Assembly: GCF_000374005.1 (NCBI RefSeq)
Contig: NZ_KB893146.1
Location: forward strand, 275,656 to 339,655
Source: Kiloniella laminariae DSM 19542
Lineage (GTDB): Bacteria; Pseudomonadota; Alphaproteobacteria; Kiloniellales; Kiloniellaceae
Reading direction: 5' to 3'
DNA length: 64,000 bases
This document shows, piece by piece, positions 8,619 through 16,955 of the stretch (the stretch's first letter is position 1; each line of letters opens with the position of its first letter). The translations under genes and the position numbers were made by a program. The notes beneath the pieces were generated by a model. It ran no database searches. It was not told the DNA's origin and was given only the letters and a program-made list of their open reading frames with translations.

Positions 8619-9140
8619 ATGCATCAGACGATAAGTCTGTCCGGGATACCAGTGACGAACCCGGTGTCTGTCATGGCGTCATTTTACGCCAATTTGACCG
8701 GAGCAGCTTTGTCCCGACTGATGCCTTTACCGGATAAAATTGATGATAACCCTGACTTTACACTGCCTTTATGGACTTCTTTTGACCCTCTGAAAGTGCG
8801 AAAAATTTTGCCCTGGGTGATGGTGATCCAGCGCGTGGGACCTGGGCCGGAAGGGCATGTTATCAAGTTGGAAGGCAATCGTATTGTCGAGCTTTCAGGT
8901 GTCAACTCCATGGGCAAAAGTCTTGCTGAGGCTTTTGACGCCGAGGTGGCAGCAATCAAGTGGCAAGAACTTGACCAGGTTTCGAAAAGCCGGAGCGTGT
9001 CTTATACCCGAAGCCCTGTTCCCCGGGATAATCGATCCTTTATCGAGATCTTTCGCGGCTGTTTTCCTTTTTGTGATGAGGAAGGCGTGGTGAGCAGGTT
9101 TCTTGTCGTTGTTGCTCCCGTCAGGGATGGCTTGATTTAG
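8619..9140 (+). CDS. PAS domain-containing protein (PAS_5-like)
   Basis: The protein has 173 residues without a membrane segment. The core, from about residue 40, reads LPLWTSFDPLKVRKILPWVMVIQRV then EGHVIKLEGNRIVELSGVNSMGKSLAE and ends RGCFPFCDEEGVVSRFLVVVAPV. This is the arrangement of the stand-alone PAS_5 proteins (formerly DUF1388) common in Rhodospirillales and relatives, where W.....P......L.W......G...R..G......G....G is conserved. The ligand and output partner are not known. It has no linked kinase or cyclase domain. An intergenic gap of 205 bp precedes it. It is convergent with the thioesterase gene 27 bp away. Confidence 0.75.
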   Translation: MHQTISLSGIPVTNPVSVMASFYANLTGAALSRLMPLPDKIDDNPDFTLPLWTSFDPLKVRKILPWVMVIQRVGPGPEGHVIKLEGNRIVELSGVNSMGKSLAEAFDAEVAAIKWQELDQVSKSRSVSYTRSPVPRDNRSFIEIFRGCFPFCDEEGVVSRFLVVVAPVRDGLI

Positions 9141-9167
9141 GAGGCAATTGCTTTTGGCAAAATGCTC

Positions 9168-9608
9168 CTAGAATATTTTCATCACAGCTTCGCCCTGTCC
9201 GACCAACTGTTTGTGCTGGTTAAAGACTTCGCAAGACAGGAATTTGGTACTTTTCCCCCCGCCCTTGTAAATGCCCGTAGCATAAAGTGTGTCGCCGACA
9301 TTGGCAGGAGCTGTGAACAGAGTTGTCAGGGAGAGTGTTACTGCGCGGCGCTGTTTGGACGGATCGGGATTGTGGATAATTGCGTAACCGCAGGCGGTGT
9401 CAATCAGGGTCGCCAGAACGCCGCCGTGCATGATGCCTGCCCGGTTTAGATGACACTCAGCGATGGTCAGGATAACGGTTGCCCGGTTTTCAGACCATTG
9501 CCCCAGTTCATAGCCCATATGCTGGCCAAAGTTGCTGAGTTTATCCTCGGGCTTGTCCCCAGGCCTGACTTGTGAGGAAGTTTGGTTCTTGTTGTCCTTG
9601 TCGGTCAT
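9168..9608 (-). CDS. PaaI family thioesterase (hotdog fold)
   Basis: This 146-residue single hotdog-domain protein hydrolyses acyl- or aryl-CoA thioesters. The family signature HLNRAGIMHGGVLATLIDTACGYA is present, with the His61-Gly62-Gly63 oxyanion turn and Asp70 on the central helix as the expected catalytic acid. The first 28 residues are polar and probably disordered. The downstream PAS gene is convergent, and no operon partner is seen. The natural substrate is unknown; detoxification of stalled CoA esters is common for this family. Confidence 0.85.
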   Translation of the reverse strand: MTDKDNKNQTSSQVRPGDKPEDKLSNFGQHMGYELGQWSENRATVILTIAECHLNRAGIMHGGVLATLIDTACGYAIIHNPDPSKQRRAVTLSLTTLFTAPANVGDTLYATGIYKGGGKSTKFLSCEVFNQHKQLVGQGEAVMKIF

Positions 9609-9726
9609 TCAGGCTGTTCCCGTTGCTGAAATAGTCTGCTGCTCCCCAGGAGCATAGGATGACCTGTTCAGCGGAGCAAGCTGTGGATACGCCGGAGGCT
9701 CTGCACTGAGAAAGGCACTCGCTGGA

Positions 9727-10206
9727 TCAGAAATTGTCTTTTACATGCAGGATATTGGTGTTCTTGACTTCTTCCATGACCACATAGCTGTGAGTCTGGG
9801 AGACACCGGGAGCCGCAGCCAGCTTGTCGCCCAAAATTCCCCGATATTCAGTCATATCTGCTGCCCGAACTTTGATTAGATAGTCGAATCCGCCAGAGAC
9901 CATATGACATTCCAGTACTTCCGGGATTTGCATAATGGTGGTTTTGAATTCTTCAAAAAACGCAGAGGTGGTTTTTTCGAGGGTAATCTGAACAAATACC
10001 AGCAGATTGACGTTGATTTTGGCCGGGTTAAGCGTCGCCATATACCCCTTGATATAGTTGCTCTGCTCCAGCCGCCGTACCCGTTCAAGGCAGGGGGTCG
10101 GGCTGAGGTTGACCCGGCGGGCCAGCTCAACATTGGAGATGCGGCCATCTTCCTGGAGGACGCGCAGAATGTTGCGATCAATTCGATCAAGGGTTCGTTC
10201 TGTCAT
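9727..10206 (-). CDS. Lrp/AsnC family regulator, probable proline-responsive PutR
   Basis: The 159-residue protein has an N-terminal HTH (LDRIDRNILRVLQEDGRISNVELARRVN, then SPTPCLERVRRLE) and a C-terminal RAM domain (VLECHMVSGGFDYLIKVRAADM). In alphaproteobacteria and pseudomonads an Lrp-type protein called PutR is transcribed divergently from putA and activates it with proline. This gene sits exactly so, with about 165 bp of AT-rich intergenic DNA to the putA start. The name PutR is inferred from that arrangement and is not proven by sequence alone. Confidence 0.82.
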   Translation of the reverse strand: MTERTLDRIDRNILRVLQEDGRISNVELARRVNLSPTPCLERVRRLEQSNYIKGYMATLNPAKINVNLLVFVQITLEKTTSAFFEEFKTTIMQIPEVLECHMVSGGFDYLIKVRAADMTEYRGILGDKLAAAPGVSQTHSYVVMEEVKNTNILHVKDNF

Positions 10207-10371
10207 ATCGGAATATATAACTATAAAAATGCTAATTTACTAGAGAAAATATCGTGTATTTTTGATAAATGGCAGCACATATCGCTGATTGTGCGATACT
10301 CTCTTTGTGCTCTGGTTATCATCGGGATGCTGGAGGTGAGCTTTGACAACGCGGTTTCCGGGATTGAAAAG

Positions 10372-13300
10372 ATGATCATTGATAAAGAAATGGCCAATGC
10401 GACCCCTTTGATGGCAGCGCTACGCAGCGCCTATCGCATGGATGAGAGTGCAGCTGTAAAGGCCCTGATTGCCTCTGTCGATTTTCCGAGTGAGGCCCTG
10501 GACAGGATTTCTGCCCGTGCCCGGGATCTGGTCAAGGAAGTTCGCAAATCCCGTGTTGGACAGGGCGGCATTGATGCTTTCATGCACGAGTTTGAATTGT
10601 CTTCTAAAGAAGGTGTGGTTCTGATGTGCCTAGCCGAAGCTTTACTGCGGGTGCCGGACAGTGAAACCATCGACAAGTTGATCCGTGACAAGCTGACTTC
10701 GGCTGACTGGGAAGCGCATCTCGGCCATAGTGAATCCCTGTTTGTAAATGCCTCGACCTGGGCGCTGATGCTGACTGGTCGGGTTGTGACGATCAAAAAA
10801 GAAGAAAGCCGCGATCTTTCCAATCTGCTGCACAAAATGGTGCAAAAAAGTGGTGAGCCTGTCATTCGCAAAGCTGTACGCCAGGCAATGAAGATTCTGG
10901 GCAAGCAGTTCGTCATGGGCCGCACCATTAAAGAAGCTCTTGTTCGCGCTGTTGAGGAAGAGAAAAAAGGCTATCGCTATTCATACGATATGCTGGGCGA
11001 GGGTGCCCGGACCATGCCGGATGCGGACCGCTATTTCGAGGCTTATCGGGCCGCGATTGAAAAGATCGGTGCTGCGGCCAAGGGGCGTGGTGTAATCAGC
11101 TCTCCTGGTATTTCAATTAAACTTTCCGCCATTCATCCCCGCTATCAGTTCAGTCATCTGGACCGGGTCATGAACGAAGTTGTTCCGCGTTTGAAAGCTC
11201 TGGCTCTTGATGCAAAAAAATATGACATCGGTCTGACGATTGATGCTGAAGAAGCCGACCGTCTGGAAATTTCCCTCGCGGTACTCGAAGCAGTATCTGG
11301 CGATCCTGATCTAAAAGGCTGGAGCGGCCTTGGGCTGGCGGTTCAGGCTTACCAGAAACGCGCCCCTTTTGTTATCGACTGGCTGGCTGATATGGCCCAT
11401 CGTCACGGGCGCCGTCTGATGGTCCGGCTGGTCAAAGGGGCCTATTGGGACACGGAAATCAAGGTTGCCCAGGAACAAGGCCAGGATGGTTATCCGGTCT
11501 ATACCCGCAAGATTTCTACCGATGTTTCCTATTTGTCCTGCGCCCGCAAGATGCTGGCTGATCCAGAAGCTTTCTATCCGCAATTCGCCAGCCATAACGC
11601 GCACACCGTGGCCTCCATTCTAGAGATGGCCAAAGTCGGACAGGACTTTGAATTCCAGCGCCTGCACGGTATGGGAGAAGCCCTTTATGAGCAGGTCGTC
11701 GGTAAAGAGGGCAAGGGATATCCCGTGCGCATCTATGCGCCGGTTGGCAGTCATGAAGATCTCCTGGCGTATCTGGTCCGGCGCTTGCTGGAGAACGGTG
11801 CAAACTCTTCCTTTGTCAATCGTATTCAGGATGAAAAACTGCCGATTGACGAGATTATTGCCGATCCGATCCAGAAGGCGCGCTCTCTGTTTAATATTCC
11901 GCACCCGCAGATTCCTTTGCCGCTCAATCTCTATGGAACCGAGCGTCAGAACTCCCTCGGACTGGACCTGTCAGATGCGCCAAAACTGGTTGATCTGGGA
12001 ACAAAGATGAAAGCTTTTGCTTCGACGGGCTGGAGTGGAGGCCCGATCATTGGTGGTCTGGAAGTTCCAGGTGCCAAGCAAAAGGTGACATCACCTTCTG
12101 ATCGCCAGGACAAGGTCGGTGAAATGGCCTGGGCCTCAAGCGAGCAGGCTGAGCAAGCAGTCGCCCGCGCGGATCGCGCCTGGTGGGGCTGGAACAAGAC
12201 ACCGGCTGCCAAGCGGGCGGAATGTCTTGAACGCATGGCCGATCTGATGGAAGAAAATACCCCGGAATTGATGGCGCTGTGTATGCGGGAAGCCGGAAAA
12301 AACACGGCGGATGCAATTGCCGAAGTACGTGAAGCGGTTGATTTTTGTCGCTATTATGCCGTGCGCTGTCGCCGTGAATTTGGAGATGCGATGGTGATGC
12401 CTGGCCCCACTGGAGAGCGCAACGAGTTGTCCCTGCAGGGACGTGGTGTCTTCCTCTGTATCAGCCCGTGGAATTTCCCGCTGGCGATTTTCCTTGGGCA
12501 GGTCAGTGCGGCATTGGCTGCCGGGAACGCTGTCATTGCCAAACCGGCTGAGCAGACCGGGCTGGTTGCTGCTGCAGCAATCAAGCTGTTCCACCGTGCA
12601 GGTGTACCGGGGGATGTATTACACCTTCTGCCAGGGGATGGCCCGACAGTTGCCGGACCACTGTTATCAGATGAGCGGATCAAGGGGGTTGCCTTTACCG
12701 GCTCAACCGAAACCGCCAAGCTGATCCAGCGGGCGCTTGCGGCGCGTGATGGCGAGATTGTGCCCTTGATCGCCGAGACGGGCGGGCAGAACGCCATGAT
12801 CGTGGATTCAACGGCGCTACCGGAACAGGTGGTACGGGATGTGTTGCTGTCCTCTTTCCAGAGTGCAGGGCAGCGGTGTTCAGCGCTTCGGGTGCTTTTC
12901 CTGCAGTCGGATGTGGCTGATAAAGTTCTGACCATGCTGGGCGGGGCCATGGACGAGTTGACCATCGGGGATGCGGCGGATCTGGCAACGGATGTTGGTC
13001 CTGTGATTGACGAAGATGCCCAGGCCATGCTGACAGCGCATATCGAACGCATGCGCAAGGAAGCGAAGGTTATTCGGGACTTGCCTTTGCCAGCCTCTAC
13101 CGCAAAGGGGACATTCGTTGCGCCTGCGGCCTTTGAGATTGCGGGGCTTCATGTGCTGCAAAAGGAAATCTTTGGCCCCGTGCTGCACGTTATCCGTTTC
13201 AAGGCCTCCGAGCTCGACAGCATTATTGACCAGATCAACAACTCCGGCTTTGGCCTGACCCTGGGTATTCACAGCCGCATTGACGAAACCGTCAATCACA

Positions 13301-13509
13301 TCTGTCAGCGGGTGCGCGTGGGCAATGCCTATGTCAACCGCAACCAGATCGGCGCGATTGTCGGGGTCCAGCCTTTTGGTGGTACCGGGCTTTCCGGCAC
13401 AGGACCCAAAGCAGGCGGTCCGCGCTATCTGCACCGTTTTGCCACGGAATATGCGGTCAGTATTGATACAACGGCGGCAGGTGGAAACACCTCGTTGATG
13501 ACGCTCTAG
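10372..13509 (+). CDS. putA: Bifunctional proline dehydrogenase / L-glutamate gamma-semialdehyde dehydrogenase
   Basis: It oxidises proline to glutamate in two steps with an FAD-dependent PRODH domain and an NAD-dependent aldehyde dehydrogenase domain. The start at 10372 gives 1045 residues; ATG at 10327 or 10390 is also possible, since none has a strong Shine-Dalgarno sequence. PRODH motifs include YSYDMLGEGARTM, GISIKLSAIHPRY, MVRLVKGAYWDTEIK and FQRLHGMGEALYE. The ALDH part has SPWNFPLAIFLGQ, FTGSTETAKLI, catalytic Glu at about 802 (AETGGQN) and catalytic Cys at about 836 (SAGQRCSALR). Length and N-terminus show a type A PutA without the ribbon-helix-helix repressor domain, which agrees with control by the adjacent Lrp-type gene. 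Confidence 0.95.
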   Translation: MIIDKEMANATPLMAALRSAYRMDESAAVKALIASVDFPSEALDRISARARDLVKEVRKSRVGQGGIDAFMHEFELSSKEGVVLMCLAEALLRVPDSETIDKLIRDKLTSADWEAHLGHSESLFVNASTWALMLTGRVVTIKKEESRDLSNLLHKMVQKSGEPVIRKAVRQAMKILGKQFVMGRTIKEALVRAVEEEKKGYRYSYDMLGEGARTMPDADRYFEAYRAAIEKIGAAAKGRGVISSPGISIKLSAIHPRYQFSHLDRVMNEVVPRLKALALDAKKYDIGLTIDAEEADRLEISLAVLEAVSGDPDLKGWSGLGLAVQAYQKRAPFVIDWLADMAHRHGRRLMVRLVKGAYWDTEIKVAQEQGQDGYPVYTRKISTDVSYLSCARKMLADPEAFYPQFASHNAHTVASILEMAKVGQDFEFQRLHGMGEALYEQVVGKEGKGYPVRIYAPVGSHEDLLAYLVRRLLENGANSSFVNRIQDEKLPIDEIIADPIQKARSLFNIPHPQIPLPLNLYGTERQNSLGLDLSDAPKLVDLGTKMKAFASTGWSGGPIIGGLEVPGAKQKVTSPSDRQDKVGEMAWASSEQAEQAVARADRAWWGWNKTPAAKRAECLERMADLMEENTPELMALCMREAGKNTADAIAEVREAVDFCRYYAVRCRREFGDAMVMPGPTGERNELSLQGRGVFLCISPWNFPLAIFLGQVSAALAAGNAVIAKPAEQTGLVAAAAIKLFHRAGVPGDVLHLLPGDGPTVAGPLLSDERIKGVAFTGSTETAKLIQRALAARDGEIVPLIAETGGQNAMIVDSTALPEQVVRDVLLSSFQSAGQRCSALRVLFLQSDVADKVLTMLGGAMDELTIGDAADLATDVGPVIDEDAQAMLTAHIERMRKEAKVIRDLPLPASTAKGTFVAPAAFEIAGLHVLQKEIFGPVLHVIRFKASELDSIIDQINNSGFGLTLGIHSRIDETVNHICQRVRVGNAYVNRNQIGAIVGVQPFGGTGLSGTGPKAGGPRYLHRFATEYAVSIDTTAAGGNTSLMTL

Positions 13510-13532
13510 TCCTGACTGATATGGTTAAAAAA

Positions 13533-13567
13533 AGCAAACCCGGTTGCCATCAGCAACCGGGTTTGCT
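13533..13567 (-). terminator. Perfect 15-bp hairpin after putA, with U-tract only on the minus strand
   Basis: AGCAAACCCGGTTGC (13533-13547) pairs perfectly with GCAACCGGGTTTGCT (13553-13567) around CATCA. The run of seven A at 13527-13533 gives a U-tract in minus-strand RNA. On the plus strand the hairpin is followed by GTTGCC without a T-run. It should end plus-strand putA transcripts only weakly but would stop antisense RNA entering putA. Confidence 0.65.
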
Positions 13568-13660
13568 GTTGCCTGCTCATGGCTATGGCGTGCCAAGGCT
13601 GCTTGCTGTAAGTCTTGTTATCGAAGGACATAAGGCCTGAAAAGCAGCGGGAGTGTATAG

Positions 13661-14194
13661 GTGGAGCGGGAAGATAACCGGGAATTTGTTCTGGAGGCCT
13701 TGCGGGCAAATGAAGTTTTGCGCTGGTTTGCTCAACCGAAAGCCGGACCGCTGTGGAAACACGAAAGGGCAACGGCACTGAGCAGAAGTCTGGTTTTGAT
13801 CTGGGCTGTTTTACTGTTTTTTTGTGGGCTGATGAGCCTCGCGCAGTCTGCGACCATACCCTTGCTCATCCTGCTCCTTGTTGCATCGGGTGCCCTGATC
13901 CTCCGCGTTATCTGGATTTATTATCTGTCGCGGCGCCTGACCTACGCCCTGACATCTAAGCGCCTGCTTGTCCTGCTGGAGGCTGGCCGACCCATTGAAT
14001 ATAAAAGCTATTTGCTTAGCCAGATCAGCAAGATTGACCGGGAAGAGAACAACGATGGCTCAAGCAACATTGTTCTCTCGATCCAGCCAAGAAATGCATA
14101 CGGGAATGACACGACGGATGGCCTTTGGTGCATCCCAGAGGTCGAAGAGTTTGAGAGGGAACTTTTCGACCTCTGTCCTGGACTTAAACCGTAA
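13661..14194 (+). CDS. Membrane protein with PH-like domain
   Basis: The 177-residue protein starts at GTG 13661. A short cytoplasmic N-terminus (LRANEVLRWFAQPKAGPLW) leads to two hydrophobic helices (about 43-60 and 66-85), followed by RLTYALTSKRLLVL and a beta-rich stretch SYLLSQISKIDREENNDGSSNIVLS. The motif Y.LT.KRLL after two helices is the signature of bacterial PH (YdbT/bPH2-like) domain membrane proteins. The function is unknown. It lies between putA and the convergent prfH. Confidence 0.65.
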   Translation: MEREDNREFVLEALRANEVLRWFAQPKAGPLWKHERATALSRSLVLIWAVLLFFCGLMSLAQSATIPLLILLLVASGALILRVIWIYYLSRRLTYALTSKRLLVLLEAGRPIEYKSYLLSQISKIDREENNDGSSNIVLSIQPRNAYGNDTTDGLWCIPEVEEFERELFDLCPGLKP

Positions 14195-14218
14195 GGTGAG
14201 GATTACCTGGGATATACT

Positions 14219-14878
14219 CTAAAGTTTTTCTATGAACCTTTCTCCTTTGAAACAGCGTACAGGGTTTCCTCGCTCCAGTTGATGATGCTTGAGGTTTTCA
14301 TCTCGCTGGGCCCCGGCGTGGAAAAGAGAATGCTGAACCGATAACTGTTCAGATAAACGTTGAAGAGCGAGCTGTTTGTTGCGGTGTTGTGATCTTTGAT
14401 CACGGGCAATTGCTGTTAGCCCTGTGGGCTGATGGATGGCACGAACTGCGCTATCCGTTGTGTTTTGGTGCTGGCCTCCGGGACCACCAGCCCTAAAGGT
14501 TTCAAATTTCACATCGGACGGCTCAATTTCTTGTGGCAGATCCGGTTGATGATCAATATTGAAGACGCCCACAAACCAGTTTTGACGCCGATGACCCGGC
14601 CGGGATGTGCTTGGGGAAATCCATTGGATCGTTCCCAGCCATCTGTTGGCAAAAGCTTTGGCACAATCTCCGTAAAGGAGAACAATGGCTGAAGCAGGAA
14701 GATTTTCTCCATGTGCTGATTTTCCTGTGGCTTTATCAAAAACGATTTCGCAATTTATGCCCCGATCATCAGCCTCATCTGAGATCTTTTTCAACACATG
14801 ACGTACGGCGACTTTACATTCTGTTGGGCCATTTCCACTGGTGACCAGAAGGCGCAACGAAGCAGGAAAATTATTCAT
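14219..14878 (-). CDS. prfH: Peptide chain release factor homologue PrfH
   Basis: The 219-residue class I release factor homologue has the peptidyl-tRNA hydrolysis loop at residues 131-136 (GGPGGQ, followed by [13 protein letters not shown]). The long N-terminal domain and codon-reading domain of RF1/RF2 are absent, as in RF-H. PrfH proteins have been reported to release peptides from ribosomes whose decoding centre has been cleaved by a ribotoxin, allowing RtcB to reseal the 16S rRNA. Here the ORF overlaps the end of rtcB by 8 nt, so the two are translationally coupled. The proline in GGPGGQ, against alanine or glycine in RF1/RF2, is a visible difference. Confidence 0.92.
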   Translation of the reverse strand: MNNFPASLRLLVTSGNGPTECKVAVRHVLKKISDEADDRGINCEIVFDKATGKSAHGENLPASAIVLLYGDCAKAFANRWLGTIQWISPSTSRPGHRRQNWFVGVFNIDHQPDLPQEIEPSDVKFETFRAGGPGGQHQNTTDSAVRAIHQPTGLTAIARDQRSQHRNKQLALQRLSEQLSVQHSLFHAGAQRDENLKHHQLERGNPVRCFKGERFIEKL

Positions 14879-16049
14879 GAGTGTTTCTCCTGCTTGTTGG
14901 TTTATTTTTTTCTGGTCTGGCTTTCTTGAAAGTAACGATAGGTTTGAACGCAGCGACTGTGATCGCCAGTTGTTTCTCTGTCAGTTCTTTCAAAACCTGT
15001 ACAGGGCTTTTATAGGCATCAGGAGCCTCTTCTATAAGAAGATGCTTGTCCTCGCATACCACATGTCCTCCATAAGAGGTTCTGCTTAGTCTGAGCTGGT
15101 CAGATTTTCTGTTCTTCAGGCGTCCATGCATTGAGCTCCGATCATATTTTCGCCCAGCCCCATGGGAGATAGAAAAGAGGGATTCCTCATTACTGTTGGT
15201 TGGTTTCAAGAGGTAGCTTAGGGAGTCTCTTGAGCCAGCTAGTGGTACAAAGGGGATATCTGCTTTAGCTGCTCCTTTTCGGTGGAGGAAAGCACCTTTC
15301 ATTCCTTCGATCAGATTATGAGGTGAATCTGAAAGAAGCCTTGCTTCGCTCCGAAGAGCCTTAGCCGCGCGTTGGGCGATGATTTGGCGGTTTAGACTGG
15401 CCCAGGCGACAGCTTGATCGTGCCGGGCCAGATAGTCGATGGCCTGGGGATGGTCGGGATACAGATCAGCAGGACCTTGAGAACAGATCTCTTCAAAAAT
15501 TGCAGTTCCAAAACTCCGGGAACCGGAATGAATAAGGAGATAAGAGGCGCCCCTGATGAGGCCTGATTGTTCCGCCAGCTCTTGATTATGAACTTTGTCG
15601 AGAATCTGTAGTTCGCAAAAGTGATTGCCACCACCAATCGTGCCTAGACTTGTGGGGGATGCATCTAATGGTAAGCCCCATTTTTCGAGAAGGGGAAAAG
15701 GATCACCTTCCCAGATGCCCTCAAGAGATCTAAGTCGGTTGGCGGCCTTTTCTGCTCGTATCTTTCTTGCAGGAAGATCAAGTATGAAAAGCGACATGCC
15801 ACATCCAATATCGTTTCCAACCAGTTGAGGGTGCAACAAGTTAGAGAGAATTGCTGTGCCGACAGGTCCATATTTTCCTGGATGAAGATCAGGAAAAGCT
15901 GCGACCTGTAACACATTACTCATTTGTGCGACGCGATGAAGTTGTTCTTCAGCCTTGCCTTCAATCCAGACGTCTGGGGAGTAAAATTTTCGAACGGGAG
16001 CACCCTGCCATTCTGTGTGCAGGGGGGCGTTCGTTTTTGAAGTGCCCAT
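14871..16049 (-). CDS. rtcB: RNA-splicing ligase RtcB (RtcB2-type, partner of PrfH)
   Basis: This 392-residue 3'-phosphate/5'-hydroxyl RNA ligase uses GTP and Mn2+. All metal and nucleotide ligands can be placed: Asp80 and Cys83 (GNDIGCGM), His143 (GGGNHF), His174 (LIHSGSR), His244 (SPHNLIE) and the guanylylated His296 (SHGAGR). It is shorter than the roughly 480-residue RtcB and has GND in place of V/GVD before IGCG, as in RtcB forms paired with prfH. There is no archease gene and no RtcR regulator nearby. ATG 16049 is preceded by AAAGG at good spacing. That site lies inside one arm of a long inverted repeat (see the leader entries). Confidence 0.93.
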   Translation of the reverse strand: MGTSKTNAPLHTEWQGAPVRKFYSPDVWIEGKAEEQLHRVAQMSNVLQVAAFPDLHPGKYGPVGTAILSNLLHPQLVGNDIGCGMSLFILDLPARKIRAEKAANRLRSLEGIWEGDPFPLLEKWGLPLDASPTSLGTIGGGNHFCELQILDKVHNQELAEQSGLIRGASYLLIHSGSRSFGTAIFEEICSQGPADLYPDHPQAIDYLARHDQAVAWASLNRQIIAQRAAKALRSEARLLSDSPHNLIEGMKGAFLHRKGAAKADIPFVPLAGSRDSLSYLLKPTNSNEESLFSISHGAGRKYDRSSMHGRLKNRKSDQLRLSRTSYGGHVVCEDKHLLIEEAPDAYKSPVQVLKELTEKQLAITVAAFKPIVTFKKARPEKNKPTSRRNTHE

Positions 16050-16058
16050 GTAATTGGC

Positions 16059-16199
16059 CTTTAAAAACAGGAGTACGCACCTGAAAGAGAGACTTTCAGG
16101 AGACGTCCCAGACGAAGCCGAAATTTCAGCCTAGTTTGGGAGAATTGCCTCAAGGGGCAAACGGTCAAAATCACGCATTTTTTGCTCCTGTTTTTAAAG
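16059..16199 (-). promoter_or_regulatory. Structured leader of the rtcB-prfH operon with long-range 15-bp stem
   Basis: In minus-strand RNA, CTTTAAAAACAGGAG (16199-16185) is perfectly complementary to CTCCTGTTTTTAAAG (16073-16059). The 5' arm contains the upstream ORF Shine-Dalgarno sequence, and the 3' arm contains AAAG of the rtcB one (AAAGG 16062-16058). Between them lies a hairpin with 8-bp stem CCTGAAAG/CTTTCAGG (16100-16093 and 16087-16080, loop TCTCT). A second CTCCTG (16102-16097) overlaps that hairpin and could compete for the same CAGGAG. Closed pairing would hide both start sites, while a ribosome on the upstream ORF would open the rtcB site. A miniature inverted-repeat element is the alternative explanation, but no target duplication flanks it. 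Confidence 0.55.
16131..16178 (-). CDS. Upstream ORF (leader peptide) of rtcB-prfH, 15 codons
   Basis: ATG at 16178 encodes MRDFDRLPLEAILPN followed by TAG (16133-16131). A strong AGGAG (16189-16185) stands six bases before the ATG, the best ribosome-binding site in this region. The reading frame after the TAG contains no other stop and enters the rtcB ATG 43 codons downstream of the upstream ATG, so suppression of this one UAG would produce an N-terminally extended RtcB. No homologue is recognised. That it is translated is an inference from the Shine-Dalgarno sequence and its place in the structured leader. Confidence 0.5.
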   Translation of the reverse strand: MRDFDRLPLEAILPN

Positions 16200-16385
16200 T
16201 TTCAAAGGTTTAGGGGGCTCATATGGGAGCCTCTCCCCAAGGAAGAAAAGATACTATCTTCAACGTTGAAATACCTTTAGCTCTCTATCGCTTCAAGATA
16301 AATCTCTTGTTGTGTTGTATAAAAGCATCTGTCTGTGATATTTTTGCACCAGTTGTTTTGTGGAGGTTGCCGCGAGTTTGTTCTA

Positions 16386-16955
16386 TTACACCAGATGGTT
16401 CAGGGCGTCGTCGCTGGGGGTTACTTTAGCGTAGGCAAAGGCAAGTGCTGACATAAAGGCGGCATGAACCTGTTCAGCGGGAATAGTAACCCCTTTGAAT
16501 TCAAGGTCGCGGGTGGCGCAGGCGTCTTCAGCCACAACACAGTCAAAGCCATGGTCGGATGCAGCGCGGGTCAGGGCATCAATGCACATATGGCTCATCG
16601 AGCCTGCAATGACCAGCTTTGTAAATCCTTGTTTCTTCAATATTTCAAGCAATTCCGTATTTTTAAAGCCGTTGATTTCGGATTTGATCACCACTGTTTC
16701 GTTTTCTTTGGGGGTGACGGCTTGATGAATAGCTGCCCCTCCTGTCCCAGGAGCAAAGAACGGGGCATCCGCCGTATCGGAAATATGCTGGATATGAATA
16801 ACCGGAAGAGAGCGTGAACGGCAATGTTCCAGCAATTTTTGCGCCTTTTCAGCAGCTTGTTCCTGTTTTTGCAGCGGCCAGTTTCCACCCAGAAAATAAT
16901 CGTTCTGGATATCAACAAGGATCAGGGCAGTTCTGGTGGTATTTTCTGGATGCAT
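16386..16955 (-). CDS. Isochorismatase-family cysteine hydrolase
   Basis: The 189-residue product starts at ATG 16955, which follows AGAGGG at good spacing; an upstream in-frame ATG at 16973 is less likely. The catalytic triad of the nicotinamidase/isochorismatase fold is visible: Asp15 (LVDIQNDY), Lys91 (VIKSEINGF) and Cys124 (SMSHMCIDA), with the cis-peptide-type turn before the cysteine. The zinc-binding histidines of nicotinamidase are not evident, so an amide or ureide hydrolase is more likely. It is divergent from a GlxA-type regulator 116 bp away, a common pairing, suggesting regulation by it. Confidence 0.87.
   Translation of the reverse strand: MHPENTTRTALILVDIQNDYFLGGNWPLQKQEQAAEKAQKLLEHCRSRSLPVIHIQHISDTADAPFFAPGTGGAAIHQAVTPKENETVVIKSEINGFKNTELLEILKKQGFTKLVIAGSMSHMCIDALTRAASDHGFDCVVAEDACATRDLEFKGVTIPAEQVHAAFMSALAFAYAKVTPSDDALNHLV

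Larger units (their letters stand above)
16050..16385. other. Intergenic region upstream of rtcB
   Basis: The rtcB-proximal 150 bp are the structured leader with the upstream ORF. The rest (16200-16385) is AT-rich and must hold the rtcB promoter on the minus strand. A small hairpin GGCTC/GAGCC (16216-16231) is present. No convincing sigma-54 -24/-12 site, which would be expected if RtcR controlled it as in E. coli, was found. No ORF on the plus strand looks real. Confidence 0.5.

Noticed and set aside
9904..10371. N-terminal extension of putA into the Lrp-type gene
   Set aside because: The open frame overlaps the divergent regulator gene antisense and does not resemble PutA; the family starts near ATPLMAALRSAY.
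16059..16199. MITE with 15-bp terminal inverted repeats
   Set aside because: Considered as an alternative to a leader structure; no target-site duplication is seen and the arms coincide with two Shine-Dalgarno sites, so the regulatory reading is favoured but not proven.
16200..16385. Sigma-54 promoter for rtcB
   Set aside because: No GG-N10-GC element matching TGGCAC-N5-TTGCW was found on the minus strand.
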